Source: Exiguobacterium undae DSM 14481 (GTDB taxonomy: Bacteria > Bacillota > Bacilli > Exiguobacteriales > Exiguobacteriaceae). From it: 64,000 bases of DNA. Positions 1 to 8,686 of this stretch are shown here, one piece after another. The stretch is from assembly GCF_000620805.1 (NCBI RefSeq), contig NZ_KK211187.1, positions 1,474,398 to 1,538,397 on the forward strand. Reading direction: 5' to 3'. Within the stretch, counting starts at the first letter, position 1. Each line of letters begins with the position of its first letter. A model generated the notes under the pieces. That model was given only the letters and a program-made list of their open reading frames with translations, searched no databases and was not told the origin of the DNA. The position numbers were made by a program, and so were the translations under genes.

Positions 1-197
1 TATCTCCACCGAACAACAATAATTACTTAATAATATAACATGGTCTCTAAGAAAAAGGAAGTAATAAACAAAATAAATAATATCTCGCCTAAAATTTATC
101 AGAACCCTTATAAGTAAGGAAGCGTTAAAAGGAATTGGCGGCTTGTGGTCCGAATACATGAATCTAAGTAAATAAGTAGAAGAATTCCGTCAATTGT
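1..197. other. AT-rich intergenic edge, no gene seen
   Basis: The first 197 bases are AT-rich with stops in all frames. I see no ORF with a ribosome binding site and no clear terminator. It is the downstream side of the sigma-like gene on the minus strand. Confidence 0.5.
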
Positions 198-452
198 TTA
201 TCCGACCGGTTCGCGTTGAGACCTGACTTGTTTCACTGCACTGATTAAATAGCCGTGAATGGATGCGTACCGTTTAGGATTTGTCCAGACATCATGGAAA
301 ATTTGTTTGAGAGTAAGTTGGATGCGCCGTTCATCGGACAACATTCGTGTTAATAACAAATATAACGATTTTTCATACCGGTCATATAACAATTCGAGAG
401 CGTATCTATTTTTTAGTTCGATTTGTTGGAATAACTCTTCATCAGTTCGCAT
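198..452 (-). CDS. Small sigma-70 region-2-like protein (84 aa), lacks region 4
   Basis: The ATG at 452 is preceded by AAGGAGGAG at good spacing, so the longer upstream reading is rejected. The protein reads like the start of an ECF sigma factor: DEELFQQIELKNRYALELLY followed by DRYEKSLYLLLTRML resembles region 2.1-2.2, and the FHDVW segment resembles region 2.3-2.4. It stops after 84 residues, so the -35-binding region 4 is absent. No region-4-like sequence follows in the 197 bases left in the window. It could be a remnant, a split sigma subunit or a regulatory region-2 protein. It is divergent from the GNAT gene. Fold assignment is by eye. Confidence 0.6.
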   Translation of the reverse strand: MRTDEELFQQIELKNRYALELLYDRYEKSLYLLLTRMLSDERRIQLTLKQIFHDVWTNPKRYASIHGYLISAVKQVRSQREPVG

Positions 453-534
453 GCTCTCCTCCTTGTAGTCGTTTACATCTTGTTTTGTAAACACTTTGTT
501 ACTTGTTTGTTGTTGTAATTTTCCCGATAAAAAA

Positions 535-563
535 AATATCAAACACCTTAACTCTTTGATATT
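535..563. promoter_or_regulatory. Inverted repeat in divergent intergenic region
   Basis: AATATCAAA at 535-543 is mirrored by TTTGATATT at 555-563 with 11 bases between. It sits between the divergent sigma-like gene and the acetyltransferase gene, about 47 bases before the latter's start. It may be an operator; no T tract supports a terminator. Confidence 0.35.
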
Positions 564-609
564 AAGATATTTAAGGAATACGTTAGTCGCAAAGAAGGAG
601 AATGACGCC

Positions 610-1146
610 ATGAATTCGATTTATTTACGTGTGTATACAAAAGAAGACGCACAGGCATTGCTGGATCTCAGTATTCGAAACCAAGGACATTTTGAATATT
701 GGATGCCGGTCAAGCCCCCAAAAGACACCTATACGCTGCCGAAACAACTTGAGCGAATTCAACAGTTGGAGGAGAACCAAAAAGCAGACCGTTCATATGC
801 GTTCGGGATATTTTTAACAGAAACGAATCAACTGGTTGGAGAAGTGTCTGCGGCGTTCGTTGAACGTTTCCCGGCAGAGACGTGTATGATCGGGTATCAA
901 CTTGATCAGCAGTATAACGGGCAGGGGATCATGTCAATAGCTGTCCGCCAAGCTGCGCGTCTCTTGTTCGAGCAGTACCAGTTCCACCGTTTGCGGGCCG
1001 AAGTCATGCCCGAGAATATCGGATCGATCCGCGTCTTGGAAAAAGTGGGGTTCAGACAAGAAGGGATCGCAAAAAAGAGTTTGTTCATTAACGGTGCCTG
1101 GGAAGACTTCGTATTGTTTGCACTATTAAAAGAAGAACTCGAATGA
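610..1146 (+). CDS. GNAT N-acetyltransferase, RimJ/RimL-like
   Basis: The 178-residue protein begins at an ATG behind AAGGAG, giving MNSIYLRVYTKEDAQALLDL. It has the RimJ/RimL pattern: an N-terminal strand and helix, a central strand, an acetyl-CoA loop seen as YNGQGIMSIAVRQAARLLFE, and the motif MPENIGSIRVLEKVGFRQEG typical of ribosomal-protein or small-molecule acetyltransferases. It would transfer acetyl from acetyl-CoA to an amino group in the cytoplasm; the acceptor cannot be read from sequence. A NUDIX gene follows after 61 bases on the same strand, so the two may be co-transcribed. Confidence 0.85.
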   Translation: MNSIYLRVYTKEDAQALLDLSIRNQGHFEYWMPVKPPKDTYTLPKQLERIQQLEENQKADRSYAFGIFLTETNQLVGEVSAAFVERFPAETCMIGYQLDQQYNGQGIMSIAVRQAARLLFEQYQFHRLRAEVMPENIGSIRVLEKVGFRQEGIAKKSLFINGAWEDFVLFALLKEELE

Positions 1147-1207
1147 AGGGAAACGCTCGAGCACAGTCTTTTAGCCATACATCAGAATTGTCAAAGGAGA
1201 ATGATTC

Positions 1208-1729
1208 ATGCCCATGTCGACGTATTACCAGAATCTGCGTCAAAAAACAGGAAATCAATTGTTGTTCACACCGTCTGTCGGTGCAATCATCCGCGATGCA
1301 TCGGGACGAATCTTGTTCCAAGATCCGGGAGGTCCGTTCTGGAGCCTTCCGGCGGGCGCAATCGAACCGGGCGAGCCGCCGGCAAAAGCGGTAATCCGTG
1401 AAGTATATGAAGAAACTGGATTGATTGTCCGTCCGGTCCGCCTGATCGGCTGTTTTGGAGGAGAGGCGTTTCGCCTGACCTACCCGGATCAAAACCAGGT
1501 GGAGTATATCGCCTTTATTTTCGCGTGTGAGGTGTTGGAAGGGACGTTAACAGCGATTGACGGTGAATCTAAACAACTGTGTTATTTTGACAGGAAAGAT
1601 CGTCCGCCCTTAGCGCTTCCTTATCCTGAGCATATTTTTGAAACAGGAACGGAAAGTAGCTTTTTTGAATGGGAAGAAGCATGGATTGATCAATTAAAGA
1701 TGCAATACTCTGTAAAAGACGAACATTAA
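1208..1729 (+). CDS. NUDIX hydrolase (YjhB-like)
   Basis: The protein has 173 residues. The Nudix box is complete: [23 protein letters not shown] fits GX5EX7REUXEEXGU, giving the Mg2+-binding glutamates. The family hydrolyses nucleoside diphosphates linked to another moiety; the substrate is unknown here. AAAGGAG precedes the ATG at 1208; a second in-frame ATG at 1214 is possible. A related NUDIX gene of similar architecture lies at 26574-27062, so the window holds two paralogues. Confidence 0.88.
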   Translation: MPMSTYYQNLRQKTGNQLLFTPSVGAIIRDASGRILFQDPGGPFWSLPAGAIEPGEPPAKAVIREVYEETGLIVRPVRLIGCFGGEAFRLTYPDQNQVEYIAFIFACEVLEGTLTAIDGESKQLCYFDRKDRPPLALPYPEHIFETGTESSFFEWEEAWIDQLKMQYSVKDEH

Positions 1730-1772
1730 AAGGTTTTTGAATAGAAAAAATATGCTTTTTGGTGATTTTATT

Positions 1773-1818
1773 TTGACAAGCTTCCTAATGTTCGATATAG
1801 TATCCAAGTACGAACGTT
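1773..1818 (+). promoter_or_regulatory. guaC promoter with paired PurBox (PurR operator)
   Basis: A near-consensus sigma-A promoter is visible: TTGACA at 1773-1778, 17 bases, TATAGT at 1796-1801. Overlapping it are AATGTTCG at 1787-1794 and CGAACGTT at 1811-1818, inverted and separated by 16 bases. This is the arrangement known for Bacillus PurR PurBoxes, which control purine genes including guaC. Binding here would cover the -10 region, consistent with repression. Confidence 0.75.
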
Positions 1819-1862
1819 GTTATTTCATTAATAAAAAATATTCGTTATTTGGGGTGCTAGTG

Positions 1863-2846
1863 ATGGATGTAGTATTTGATTATGAAGATATTCAATTAAT
1901 TCCTGCAAAATCAATCGTAGGAAGCCGGTCGGAATGTGATACGACGGTTGAGTTTGGTGGACGACGGTTTAAGTTACCGGTCGTGCCGGCCAATATGCAG
2001 ACGATCATTGACGAAAAAATTGCGACTTATTTGGCAGAGAACGGTTACTTTTACATCATGCATCGTTTCGAGCCCGAAACACGACTCGATTTTGTCCGGT
2101 CGATGCAAAAACGCGATTTGATTGCATCAATCAGTGTTGGCGTAAAAGCGGAAGAATATACATTCGTCGAGACGTTGGCACAAGAAGGCTTGACGCCGGA
2201 ATACATCACGATTGACATCGCTCATGGTCATTCGGAAGCGGTCATTCGGATGATCCAACATATCAAACTGCTGTTACCGGACAGTTTTGTTATTGCTGGA
2301 AACGTCGGGACACCGGAAGCCGTTCGTGAACTGGAACACGCCGGAGCAGACGCGACAAAAGTTGGAATCGGTCCAGGTAAAGTGTGTATTACGAAAATTA
2401 AAACGGGATTTGGTACGGGAGGCTGGCAATTAGCGGCATTGAGATGGTGTGCCAAAGCGGCCAGTAAACCAATTATTGCTGATGGCGGTATCCGGACCCA
2501 CGGCGACATTGCAAAATCGGTTCGTTTTGGGGCGACGATGGTGATGATCGGTTCACTGTTTGCGGGACACGAAGAGTCCCCGGGTGAGACGCACGAAGTT
2601 GATGGCTTACGCGTTAAAGAATATTTTGGCTCGGCGTCCGAGTTCCAAAAAGGTGAAAAAAAGAACGTCGAAGGAAAAAAAGTGTTTGTTGAACATAAAG
2701 GCAGCTTGTCAGAGACCTTGATTGAGATGGAGCAAGATTTACAGTCTGCGATTTCGTACGCGGGCGGTAACAAGCTGCAGGCAATCAGAACTGTCGATTA
2801 TGTGGTCGTCAAAAATTCAATTTTTAACGGCGATAAAGTGTATTAA
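1863..2846 (+). CDS. guaC: GMP reductase
   Basis: The protein has 327 residues, the usual length of the Bacillus/Staphylococcus enzyme. GMP reductase converts GMP to IMP with NADPH, returning guanine nucleotides to the adenine branch. The N-terminus [15 protein letters not shown], the phosphate-binding [18 protein letters not shown] with the catalytic Cys near residue 175, and [15 protein letters not shown] are diagnostic of GuaC rather than IMP dehydrogenase; no CBS domains are present. The ATG at 1863 gives the family N-terminus; a longer reading from 1737 would include the promoter and is rejected. The gene is followed by a terminator and is probably monocistronic under PurR control. Confidence 0.95.
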   Translation: MDVVFDYEDIQLIPAKSIVGSRSECDTTVEFGGRRFKLPVVPANMQTIIDEKIATYLAENGYFYIMHRFEPETRLDFVRSMQKRDLIASISVGVKAEEYTFVETLAQEGLTPEYITIDIAHGHSEAVIRMIQHIKLLLPDSFVIAGNVGTPEAVRELEHAGADATKVGIGPGKVCITKIKTGFGTGGWQLAALRWCAKAASKPIIADGGIRTHGDIAKSVRFGATMVMIGSLFAGHEESPGETHEVDGLRVKEYFGSASEFQKGEKKNVEGKKVFVEHKGSLSETLIEMEQDLQSAISYAGGNKLQAIRTVDYVVVKNSIFNGDKVY

Positions 2847-2854
2847 GTCGGAGA

Positions 2855-2894
2855 AAGCGGCATCCTTACAGGGTGTCGCTTCTTTTTTTATTTT
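2855..2894 (+). terminator. Rho-independent terminator after guaC
   Basis: AAGCGGCATCC pairs with GGGTGTCGCTT (two G-T pairs) around a 5-base loop, followed by a run of T. Confidence 0.85.
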
Positions 2895-2978
2895 ATTGAT
2901 AACGCTTACTTAAGAACGAAAAGGGTAAAGAGAATGGTGCATATTTTCAGAAAAATCCATTTAAAGGAGTGTTTTGAA

Positions 2979-4250
2979 ATGAGACTGGAAACGACGACTT
3001 ACTTAGTAGACAAGTTTTCTGCTGTCCGCAATCAAACCTTAGCATTGATCGAACCGCTCGAACCGGAGGATTTTATTATTCAAGCCAGCCCAGATGTCAG
3101 CCCGCCGAAATGGCATATCGCACATACCACATGGTTTTTTGAGCGAATGATCCTCCAGGAATATGATGACCAGTATACAGTGTTTCATCCAAAGTATAAC
3201 TATTTATTCAATTCCTACTACAATTCGATTGGACCTTACCAACCACGTCATCAACGAGGTGTTCTGTCTCGGCCGACCGTTGAGGAAATACTTGCTTACC
3301 GAATGCATGTGGACAAAGCAATCTTGTCCCTGTTGCAACAAAAGCGAGAAACACCCGTTCAGCAAAAACTGGAGCAACTGATTGAAATGGGGCTGCAACA
3401 CGAACAGCAACATCAGGAATTAATCCTGATGGATGTTAAGTACAACTTTTTTGTGAACCCCTTACTGCCTGCTTATCAAAATAAAACAGAATCTGAACGT
3501 ACTCTGGGCGTTGACGGTTCACCGACATTTAAACGGTTTGAAGGGGGACTCGTTGAAATCGGTCATGATGGTCAAGGGTTTGCCTTTGATAATGAAAATC
3601 CAGTCCACAAAACCTGGCTCAACCCGTTTGAGTTGGCAAGCCGACCGGTCACCAATCGTGAGTTTCTGGCATTCGTCGAAGCAGGCGGGTATGAACAGTC
3701 GGAGCATTGGTTGTCTGACGGGTTTCATATCGTTAATCAGCAAAGCTGGAAAGCACCTTTGTACTGGATGAAAAACGAACAAGGTGAGTGGTCCGTCTTT
3801 ACCTTAAACGGAATCAAACCGTTACACTTGGACGAACCTGTTTGTCATGTCAGTTTTTACGAAGCGGATGCCTACAGCCGCTGGTGTGGAAAACGATTAC
3901 CGACCGAGGCGGAATGGGAGTACGTCGGACGGCAGGTCGAACAACGGGGGAATCTGATGGGAGAAGGGTCCTACCATCCTCGACCTGTCAGTTCCGATCT
4001 GCAAGAGATGACCGGCATGTTCGGTGATGTCTGGGAATGGACTGCGAGTGCCTATGCACCGTATCCGGGAAGCCGGCCGCTTGAAGGGGCGTTGGGGGAA
4101 TACAATGCGAAATTCATGTGTAACCAGATGGTGTTGCGAGGAGGCGCATGTGTGACGCCGGATGATCATATCCGCGAGACGTACCGTAATTTCTTTCCTC
4201 CGGATAAGCGTTGGCAGTTCAGTGGTTTTCGGTTGGCAGGTGACCTTTAA
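2979..4250 (+). CDS. egtB: EgtB-like sulfoxide synthase (DinB + FGE-sulfatase domains)
   Basis: The 423-residue protein has an N-terminal DinB-like helical domain and a C-terminal formylglycine-generating-enzyme-like domain. Non-heme iron ligands expected for EgtB/OvoA are visible: H46/H49 in WHIAHTTWFFE and H141, H145 with E147 in HEQQHQE. The C-terminus (GDVWEWTAS, NQMVLRGGA, YRNFFPPDKRWQFSGFRLA) matches the EgtB family. EgtB joins hercynine to a thiol (gamma-glutamylcysteine or cysteine) with O2 to form the sulfoxide precursor of ergothioneine. OvoA is less likely because it carries a fused methyltransferase; here that activity is a separate adjacent gene. AAAGGAG selects the ATG at 2979. 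The next ORF starts on the base after the stop. Confidence 0.88.
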   Translation: MRLETTTYLVDKFSAVRNQTLALIEPLEPEDFIIQASPDVSPPKWHIAHTTWFFERMILQEYDDQYTVFHPKYNYLFNSYYNSIGPYQPRHQRGVLSRPTVEEILAYRMHVDKAILSLLQQKRETPVQQKLEQLIEMGLQHEQQHQELILMDVKYNFFVNPLLPAYQNKTESERTLGVDGSPTFKRFEGGLVEIGHDGQGFAFDNENPVHKTWLNPFELASRPVTNREFLAFVEAGGYEQSEHWLSDGFHIVNQQSWKAPLYWMKNEQGEWSVFTLNGIKPLHLDEPVCHVSFYEADAYSRWCGKRLPTEAEWEYVGRQVEQRGNLMGEGSYHPRPVSSDLQEMTGMFGDVWEWTASAYAPYPGSRPLEGALGEYNAKFMCNQMVLRGGACVTPDDHIRETYRNFFPPDKRWQFSGFRLAGDL

Positions 4251-5207
4251 ATGAGTCAGCAGGTCAAAAGTTATGACATGTATACGAAGCAACACAATAT
4301 GCATCAGGAAGTGTTGTCCGGGTTATCGCAAGACAAGAAGACACTTCAGGCAAAATACTTTTATGACCAAAGAGGATCTGAATTATTCGAACAAATTACA
4401 CGACAACCGGAATACTATTTGACGAGAACGGAACTCGAGATTTTATCGCAGCATCAAGTGGCGATTGCCGATTGTATCGGACCGGTCCATACGCTGATTG
4501 AGTATGGAAGCGGCAGCAGTCGGAAAATCAAAAGTCTGCTCAGCTCATTACATCAGTTGGAGGCATATATGCCAATTGATATTTCCAAAGAGTTCTTGAT
4601 TCAGTCCGCGCATCAACTTTCGCAGGACTATCCGACTTTGGATATCAAAGCCGTATGTGGTGATTATTCGACGCCGTTGGTCCTGCCGATTGAAGACAAG
4701 CTGAAAAAAGTGATTTTCTTTCCCGGATCAACCATCGGCAATTTTGATCCCGACGAGGCCGCTGCTTTTTTGAGTCGTTCGTGTCAACTGCTGGAAAAGG
4801 GTGACGGGTTTTTGATCGGTATTGATACGAAAAAAGCGGCAAGTGTGCTCGACGAAGCCTATAACGATCAGGCGGGTGTGACGGCACAGTTCAATTTGAA
4901 CATTTTACAGCATATCAATGAATCACTTGAGGGAACGTTTGATCTGACATGGTTCGAACATGTTGCGTTTTATAATGAAGCGCATGGCCGGGTTGAGATG
5001 CATCTGAGAAGTCGGATTGATCAACTGGTGACCGTCGCGGATCAGACATTTAGCTTTAAACAAGGTGAAACCATCCATACGGAAAATTCCTATAAATACA
5101 GTGTGGACGACTTTCAAGTGTTGGCCAGACAAAATGGATTTACTCCGGTCACATGTTTTACGGATCGAAACCAATATTTTAGTGTTCATTATTTAGAAAA
5201 GACATGA
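4251..5207 (+). CDS. egtD: L-histidine N-alpha-methyltransferase (hercynine synthase)
   Basis: The protein has 318 residues, the usual EgtD size. It trimethylates histidine with S-adenosylmethionine to hercynine, the EgtB substrate. Family marks: LQAKYFYDQRGSELFEQIT and PEYYLTRTELEIL at the N-terminus, the SAM site IEYGSGSSRKI, and VIFFPGSTIGNFDPDEA. The ATG directly abuts the egtB stop, indicating translational coupling. No egtA, egtC or egtE is next to the pair, so the C-S lyase, and any gamma-glutamylcysteine step, must be elsewhere or be served by a general PLP enzyme. A 20-bp hairpin follows. Confidence 0.88.
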   Translation: MSQQVKSYDMYTKQHNMHQEVLSGLSQDKKTLQAKYFYDQRGSELFEQITRQPEYYLTRTELEILSQHQVAIADCIGPVHTLIEYGSGSSRKIKSLLSSLHQLEAYMPIDISKEFLIQSAHQLSQDYPTLDIKAVCGDYSTPLVLPIEDKLKKVIFFPGSTIGNFDPDEAAAFLSRSCQLLEKGDGFLIGIDTKKAASVLDEAYNDQAGVTAQFNLNILQHINESLEGTFDLTWFEHVAFYNEAHGRVEMHLRSRIDQLVTVADQTFSFKQGETIHTENSYKYSVDDFQVLARQNGFTPVTCFTDRNQYFSVHYLEKT

Positions 5208-5208
5208 C

Positions 5209-5252
5209 GACAAAGAAACGACCATCCGATGGCGGATGGTCGTTTCTTTGTC
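5209..5252. terminator. Bidirectional terminator, 20-bp perfect stem
   Basis: The arms 5209-5228 and 5233-5252 are exact inverted repeats around a 4-base loop. It lies between the converging egtD and tRNA-binding-fold genes and overlaps the latter's stop codon, so it probably serves both. Confidence 0.8.
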
Positions 5253-5589
5253 AGGTCAGTCGGCTTCCGTCCGGAATCGGGTGTTCCGGGCAGACCAACA
5301 CGGGCATGAGCTGATCGAGAGAACCCAACTCGAGAATGCGGCCGGACGAGCCGACGACGAGCCCCGGGACGTTCAGGGCGACCAGTGCTTGTTTGCCGAT
5401 GATTTCTTCGTATTCAAAACGTGTTTCTTTCCAATCGAGAAACACAGACTGTTGAAATTCTAAGAAATCAATCAGTAGTAACAGTAATGCGGGTTCTTCG
5501 TCCGAAGTCTGAAGCGAACGAATGGTACCGACACGAATGTCGAGGGATTCCAGCTGATCAAGAGTCACGAAAGGTTTGATCGGATGCAC
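5251..5589 (-). CDS. CsaA/YtpR-like tRNA-binding-domain (OB-fold) protein
   Basis: The 112-residue protein contains VTLDQLESLDIRVGTIRSL, the opening strand pattern of CsaA-type tRNA-binding OB-folds, and ends with the related PGLVVGSSGRILELGS. In CsaA proteins the fold binds tRNA-like or peptide ligands; here later motifs are weak, so function is uncertain. AAAGGAG lies 8 bases from a GTG at 5589; the TTG at 5595 is only 2 bases from it and is less likely. It runs opposite to egtD. Confidence 0.6.
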   Translation of the reverse strand: MHPIKPFVTLDQLESLDIRVGTIRSLQTSDEEPALLLLLIDFLEFQQSVFLDWKETRFEYEEIIGKQALVALNVPGLVVGSSGRILELGSLDQLMPVLVCPEHPIPDGSRLT

Positions 5590-5686
5590 ATTCAACTCTC
5601 CTTTGATATCTTAAATTAAGAACGTTTGTTCTTGTTTAATAGCGGGTATAGACTATCAAGAAGGTAAAAGTTCGTTCGTCGTGCGC

Positions 5687-6796
5687 TCATTGCGGTAAAT
5701 AATCCTCCAGATTGATATCGAGTTCTTGCCCTAAAGCTAACTTCGCTAATTCACGCCCGAGATAGGGACCAATCGTTAAGCCGGAGGCTCCAAGTCCGTT
5801 AGCGACCAGTACATTCGGATGAGTCGCGAGTCGTCCGATGATCGGTAAGGAAGTACTGGTATATGGACGAAGTCCGACACGCATCTCATTGATTTTCGAG
5901 TCTTCCAGTGCAGGTGCAACCGGCAAGGCACGTGTCAATAAAGCATGCATGCCCTTGACGGTCGGTTGGAGGTTATAGTCAAGTTGTTTCTCGTGCGTGG
6001 AGCCGAGCGCCAATTTTCCATCCTCGATCGATACAAGATACAGTCCGCGTTGCCCCATGATGACGGGCCATTGCTCTGTCTGTTCCGCCGTGATGTCCAG
6101 ATGGAGAATCTGTCCCTTCTCAGGACGGATGTCAAGTTCAAGATGCAACGGTTTCAACAACTCATTGACCCAGACACCTGCCGTCAAGATGATCTGCTCC
6201 GCGTAATGCATTTCATCCTCAATTCGGACACCTTTCACTTGACCGTCCACAACGATTAACGAGGCATCTGCTTCAACCACCTTCGCCTGCTGTTTGAGGG
6301 CGCCGCGTTCTAGTGCAGCGCGTAACGCACGTCCGTCAACTCGTGCTCCGCCGGAAACGAATAATGCATCCTCGACATATTCAATCAACGGAAACATCTG
6401 TTGCACGCGATCAGCGGTCAAACGCTCGATTTGCTGGATCGCCGGCGCCTCGGGAAAACGATTTTCAGCAATGACCTGCATTTTTTCGATTTTTGATGTT
6501 TCGTGTAAAGCGATAGCGCCTACTTTTTGATAGCCGGTCGTCGTCTCACCAAGTGCCTCGAGTTCCGGAATCAAGGTGTCATAATAATGAGCACCGTTAT
6601 TGGCTAACCGATACCAAGCCTTGTTCCGACGTTGCGTCATCCAAGGACAAATGATTCCGGCTGCGACGTGCGTGGCACGACCCGCTTCTTTCCGGTCAAC
6701 CAACAAGACGGATGCTCCTTCTTTCGCTAAATGATACGCGGTTGAGGTGCCGAGAATACCTGCTCCGATCACGATATGGCTGTACATGCTTTTCAT
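5687..6796 (-). CDS. FAD-dependent amino-acid oxidase/dehydrogenase (DadA/glycine oxidase-like)
   Basis: The 369-residue protein opens with an ADP-binding fold, VIGAGILGTSTAYHLAKEGA then VLLVDR, the FAD site of the DAO superfamily. The segment ending with RVGLRPYTSTSLPIIG and the C-terminal VANGLGASGLTIGPYLGREL is typical of D-amino-acid dehydrogenase or glycine oxidase. It would oxidise a D-amino acid or glycine-like substrate to the imino acid. The ATG at 6796 was chosen because the ORF before it encodes an unrelated hydrophobic stretch; the ATG at 6787 is nearly as good. It stands alone. Confidence 0.85.
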   Translation of the reverse strand: MKSMYSHIVIGAGILGTSTAYHLAKEGASVLLVDRKEAGRATHVAAGIICPWMTQRRNKAWYRLANNGAHYYDTLIPELEALGETTTGYQKVGAIALHETSKIEKMQVIAENRFPEAPAIQQIERLTADRVQQMFPLIEYVEDALFVSGGARVDGRALRAALERGALKQQAKVVEADASLIVVDGQVKGVRIEDEMHYAEQIILTAGVWVNELLKPLHLELDIRPEKGQILHLDITAEQTEQWPVIMGQRGLYLVSIEDGKLALGSTHEKQLDYNLQPTVKGMHALLTRALPVAPALEDSKINEMRVGLRPYTSTSLPIIGRLATHPNVLVANGLGASGLTIGPYLGRELAKLALGQELDINLEDYLPQ

Positions 6797-7065
6797 CTCA
6801 TTTCTAAAATAATCTAGTTCAAGTGTAAAGAAAAAAACGGCAAAGAACAAATACGAATGAGCAGCTGAAAACAGCACATTCAAATATGGGGAATGATGGG
6901 AAAATAAAACTTTTTATCAGAATGTTTCGTATACTCAATATAAACCTACATTTCACACGAAATTTACGGTTAGAAACTGCCTAATTCGGAAAGATACCCT
7001 TATAGGCATCACGTCCCGACATCATCGACTTGAGCATGGAGTCACCATTGAAGGAGGGGAAGGCA

Positions 7066-7614
7066 ATGAACATTAGTCGCGCCATTGTACGCAAACGCTA
7101 CACGGATCACACTTTGTTTTATTCTGCCATCCTAACTTGGAAGTTGCTTTTCTTCCTGCCCTTACTCATGTACGTCAATAGTGGGTCGGACCATGTTTTT
7201 CGTCTTTATTTTGTTCCTTATTTGACGGTCATTGTTTTATTTCGTGTCATGACTTACTTTGCCACGTATAAAGCGTCCTTTATGGAAATGACCGAGATGG
7301 GCTTATCTGTGTTCCTGATCATCGCAGATTTCTACTTGGTTGCGTTATTTGATATTCCATTACCGTTTGGGATGGTCATCATGTTGTTATCAATCTTGCA
7401 TTTTACTGCTGCGTTCAGTCGTTTTCGTTGGTTTCGTCGTCGGCTTTGGCTCAACCGCCATTTGGAAATCTTAAATTTTCTGACCGATCATGGTGAGACG
7501 CCGATCAAGATTGCCGTAGTATCTGAAGACGAGATGCTTGTGACGACAAAAAGCGGCAAAGAGTTCACGTACCGTCATGTTTACTGGAACGGCTTTTACT
7601 TCGAACGCGGATAA
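7066..7614 (+). CDS. Unrecognised membrane protein (182 aa)
   Basis: AAGGAGGGG precedes the ATG at 7066. The first two thirds hold about four hydrophobic segments (around LFFLPLLMYV, FVPYLTVIVLF, VFLIIADFYLVALF and MVIMLLSILHF), then a basic stretch RFRWFRRRLWLNRHL and a soluble tail ending FTYRHVYWNGFYFERG. I do not recognise a family. Its terminator separates it from corA. Confidence 0.75.
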   Translation: MNISRAIVRKRYTDHTLFYSAILTWKLLFFLPLLMYVNSGSDHVFRLYFVPYLTVIVLFRVMTYFATYKASFMEMTEMGLSVFLIIADFYLVALFDIPLPFGMVIMLLSILHFTAAFSRFRWFRRRLWLNRHLEILNFLTDHGETPIKIAVVSEDEMLVTTKSGKEFTYRHVYWNGFYFERG

Positions 7615-7617
7615 AAT

Positions 7618-7653
7618 AAAAAGACTGTAGACTCAGAGCTACAGTCTTTTTTT
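7618..7653 (+). terminator. Terminator after the 182-aa membrane protein
   Basis: AAAAGACTGTAG and CTACAGTCTTTT pair around an 8-base loop and run into seven T. Confidence 0.9.
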
Positions 7654-7717
7654 GATGGAAATGGCATCGATTGTTTGCGATACTGAAGGCACAGTAACGA
7701 AAAGTAGGTGAACGTTT

Positions 7718-8674
7718 ATGATACGTTGTCTCCTTGTGACAACCGATCATCAAGTTTTGGTGGATACGGATTTGGATCGACTGCACGCACCAAACATCAA
7801 ATGGTATTTTGTTGATTTTGATCAGCCGACGGAGCATGAAAAACAACAGTTGGTGTCGGCATTTGAGTTTCATCCGTTGGCGCTTGAGGACTGTTTTCAA
7901 TATTTGCAGCGCCCGAAATTGGAATATTATGAAGGGTATAGCTTTTTTGTTCTGCATGCCTTAGATACGGAATCGTTAAAAGGGAAGGAAATTAATCTGT
8001 TTGCCAATGAGAAGTATGTCGTTTCCTACCATGAAGAACCATCAAGCGAGATTGATTTAGTGTTCAATGCCTTTCAACGGATTCATGGTGACCATGAACA
8101 CTGGACGATTGAGATTGTACATAAAATCATGGATAAGATTGTTGACGGCTATTTTCCAATCGTGCATACGTTAGAAGATAAGATTTTTTCACTCGAAGGA
8201 CGTTACGAACAGCGTGGAAACGATAAACGCATCATGGAAGACATCTTTGATATTCGATCCGATTTGTTGGAAGTGGCGCGAACGATTTTACCGATGCGGG
8301 ATTTGTTATACCGGGTCGTTGAATCAAGACGACTGGCGATCCATGCAAATAAAAAAGCCTTTTTCCAAGATATCTACGATCATCTGCTGAAGCTCAACGA
8401 CATGATCGAGTACAACCGCGAGATGACTTCCGAATTCCGGGACAATTTTATTTCGCTCAACTCATACCGGATGAACAATATCATGAAGACGTTAACGATC
8501 TTTACGACAATTTTTATGCCCTTGACGTTTATTGCCGGGATTTACGGGATGAACTTTGAACACATGCCGGAACTGACAACGAAGTATGGCTATTTCTTTG
8601 CTTTGGGCGGAATGGCGATGATCTCGATTAGTATGATTTTGTATTTCAGAAAAAATCACTGGTTTGATGAGTGA
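7718..8674 (+). CDS. corA: CorA-family Mg2+/Co2+ transporter
   Basis: The protein has 318 residues. The N-terminal two thirds is the cytoplasmic domain with a long charged helix; the C-terminus has two membrane helices separated by the signature GMN, seen as IYGMNFEHMPE near residue 277. CorA forms a pentameric channel for Mg2+ (also Co2+, Ni2+) influx. The second helix ends KKNHWF-like (YFRKNHWFDE), normal for the family. A LysR gene starts 12 bases after the stop. Confidence 0.93.
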   Translation: MIRCLLVTTDHQVLVDTDLDRLHAPNIKWYFVDFDQPTEHEKQQLVSAFEFHPLALEDCFQYLQRPKLEYYEGYSFFVLHALDTESLKGKEINLFANEKYVVSYHEEPSSEIDLVFNAFQRIHGDHEHWTIEIVHKIMDKIVDGYFPIVHTLEDKIFSLEGRYEQRGNDKRIMEDIFDIRSDLLEVARTILPMRDLLYRVVESRRLAIHANKKAFFQDIYDHLLKLNDMIEYNREMTSEFRDNFISLNSYRMNNIMKTLTIFTTIFMPLTFIAGIYGMNFEHMPELTTKYGYFFALGGMAMISISMILYFRKNHWFDE

Positions 8675-8686
8675 GGGGGAAAGCGG

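Noticed and set aside
1737-1862. N-terminal extension of GuaC
   Set aside because: The extension contains the promoter and PurBox and reads as non-conserved low-complexity sequence; the ATG at 1863 matches the family length.
2228-2773. Long minus-strand ORF inside guaC
   Set aside because: It is antisense to a strongly conserved gene, has no ribosome binding site, and its composition follows from guaC codons.
2905-2935. Possible SigB promoter before egtB (GGGTAA)
   Set aside because: The -35 region (GCTTAC) does not match GTTTAA; the call would rest on one box.
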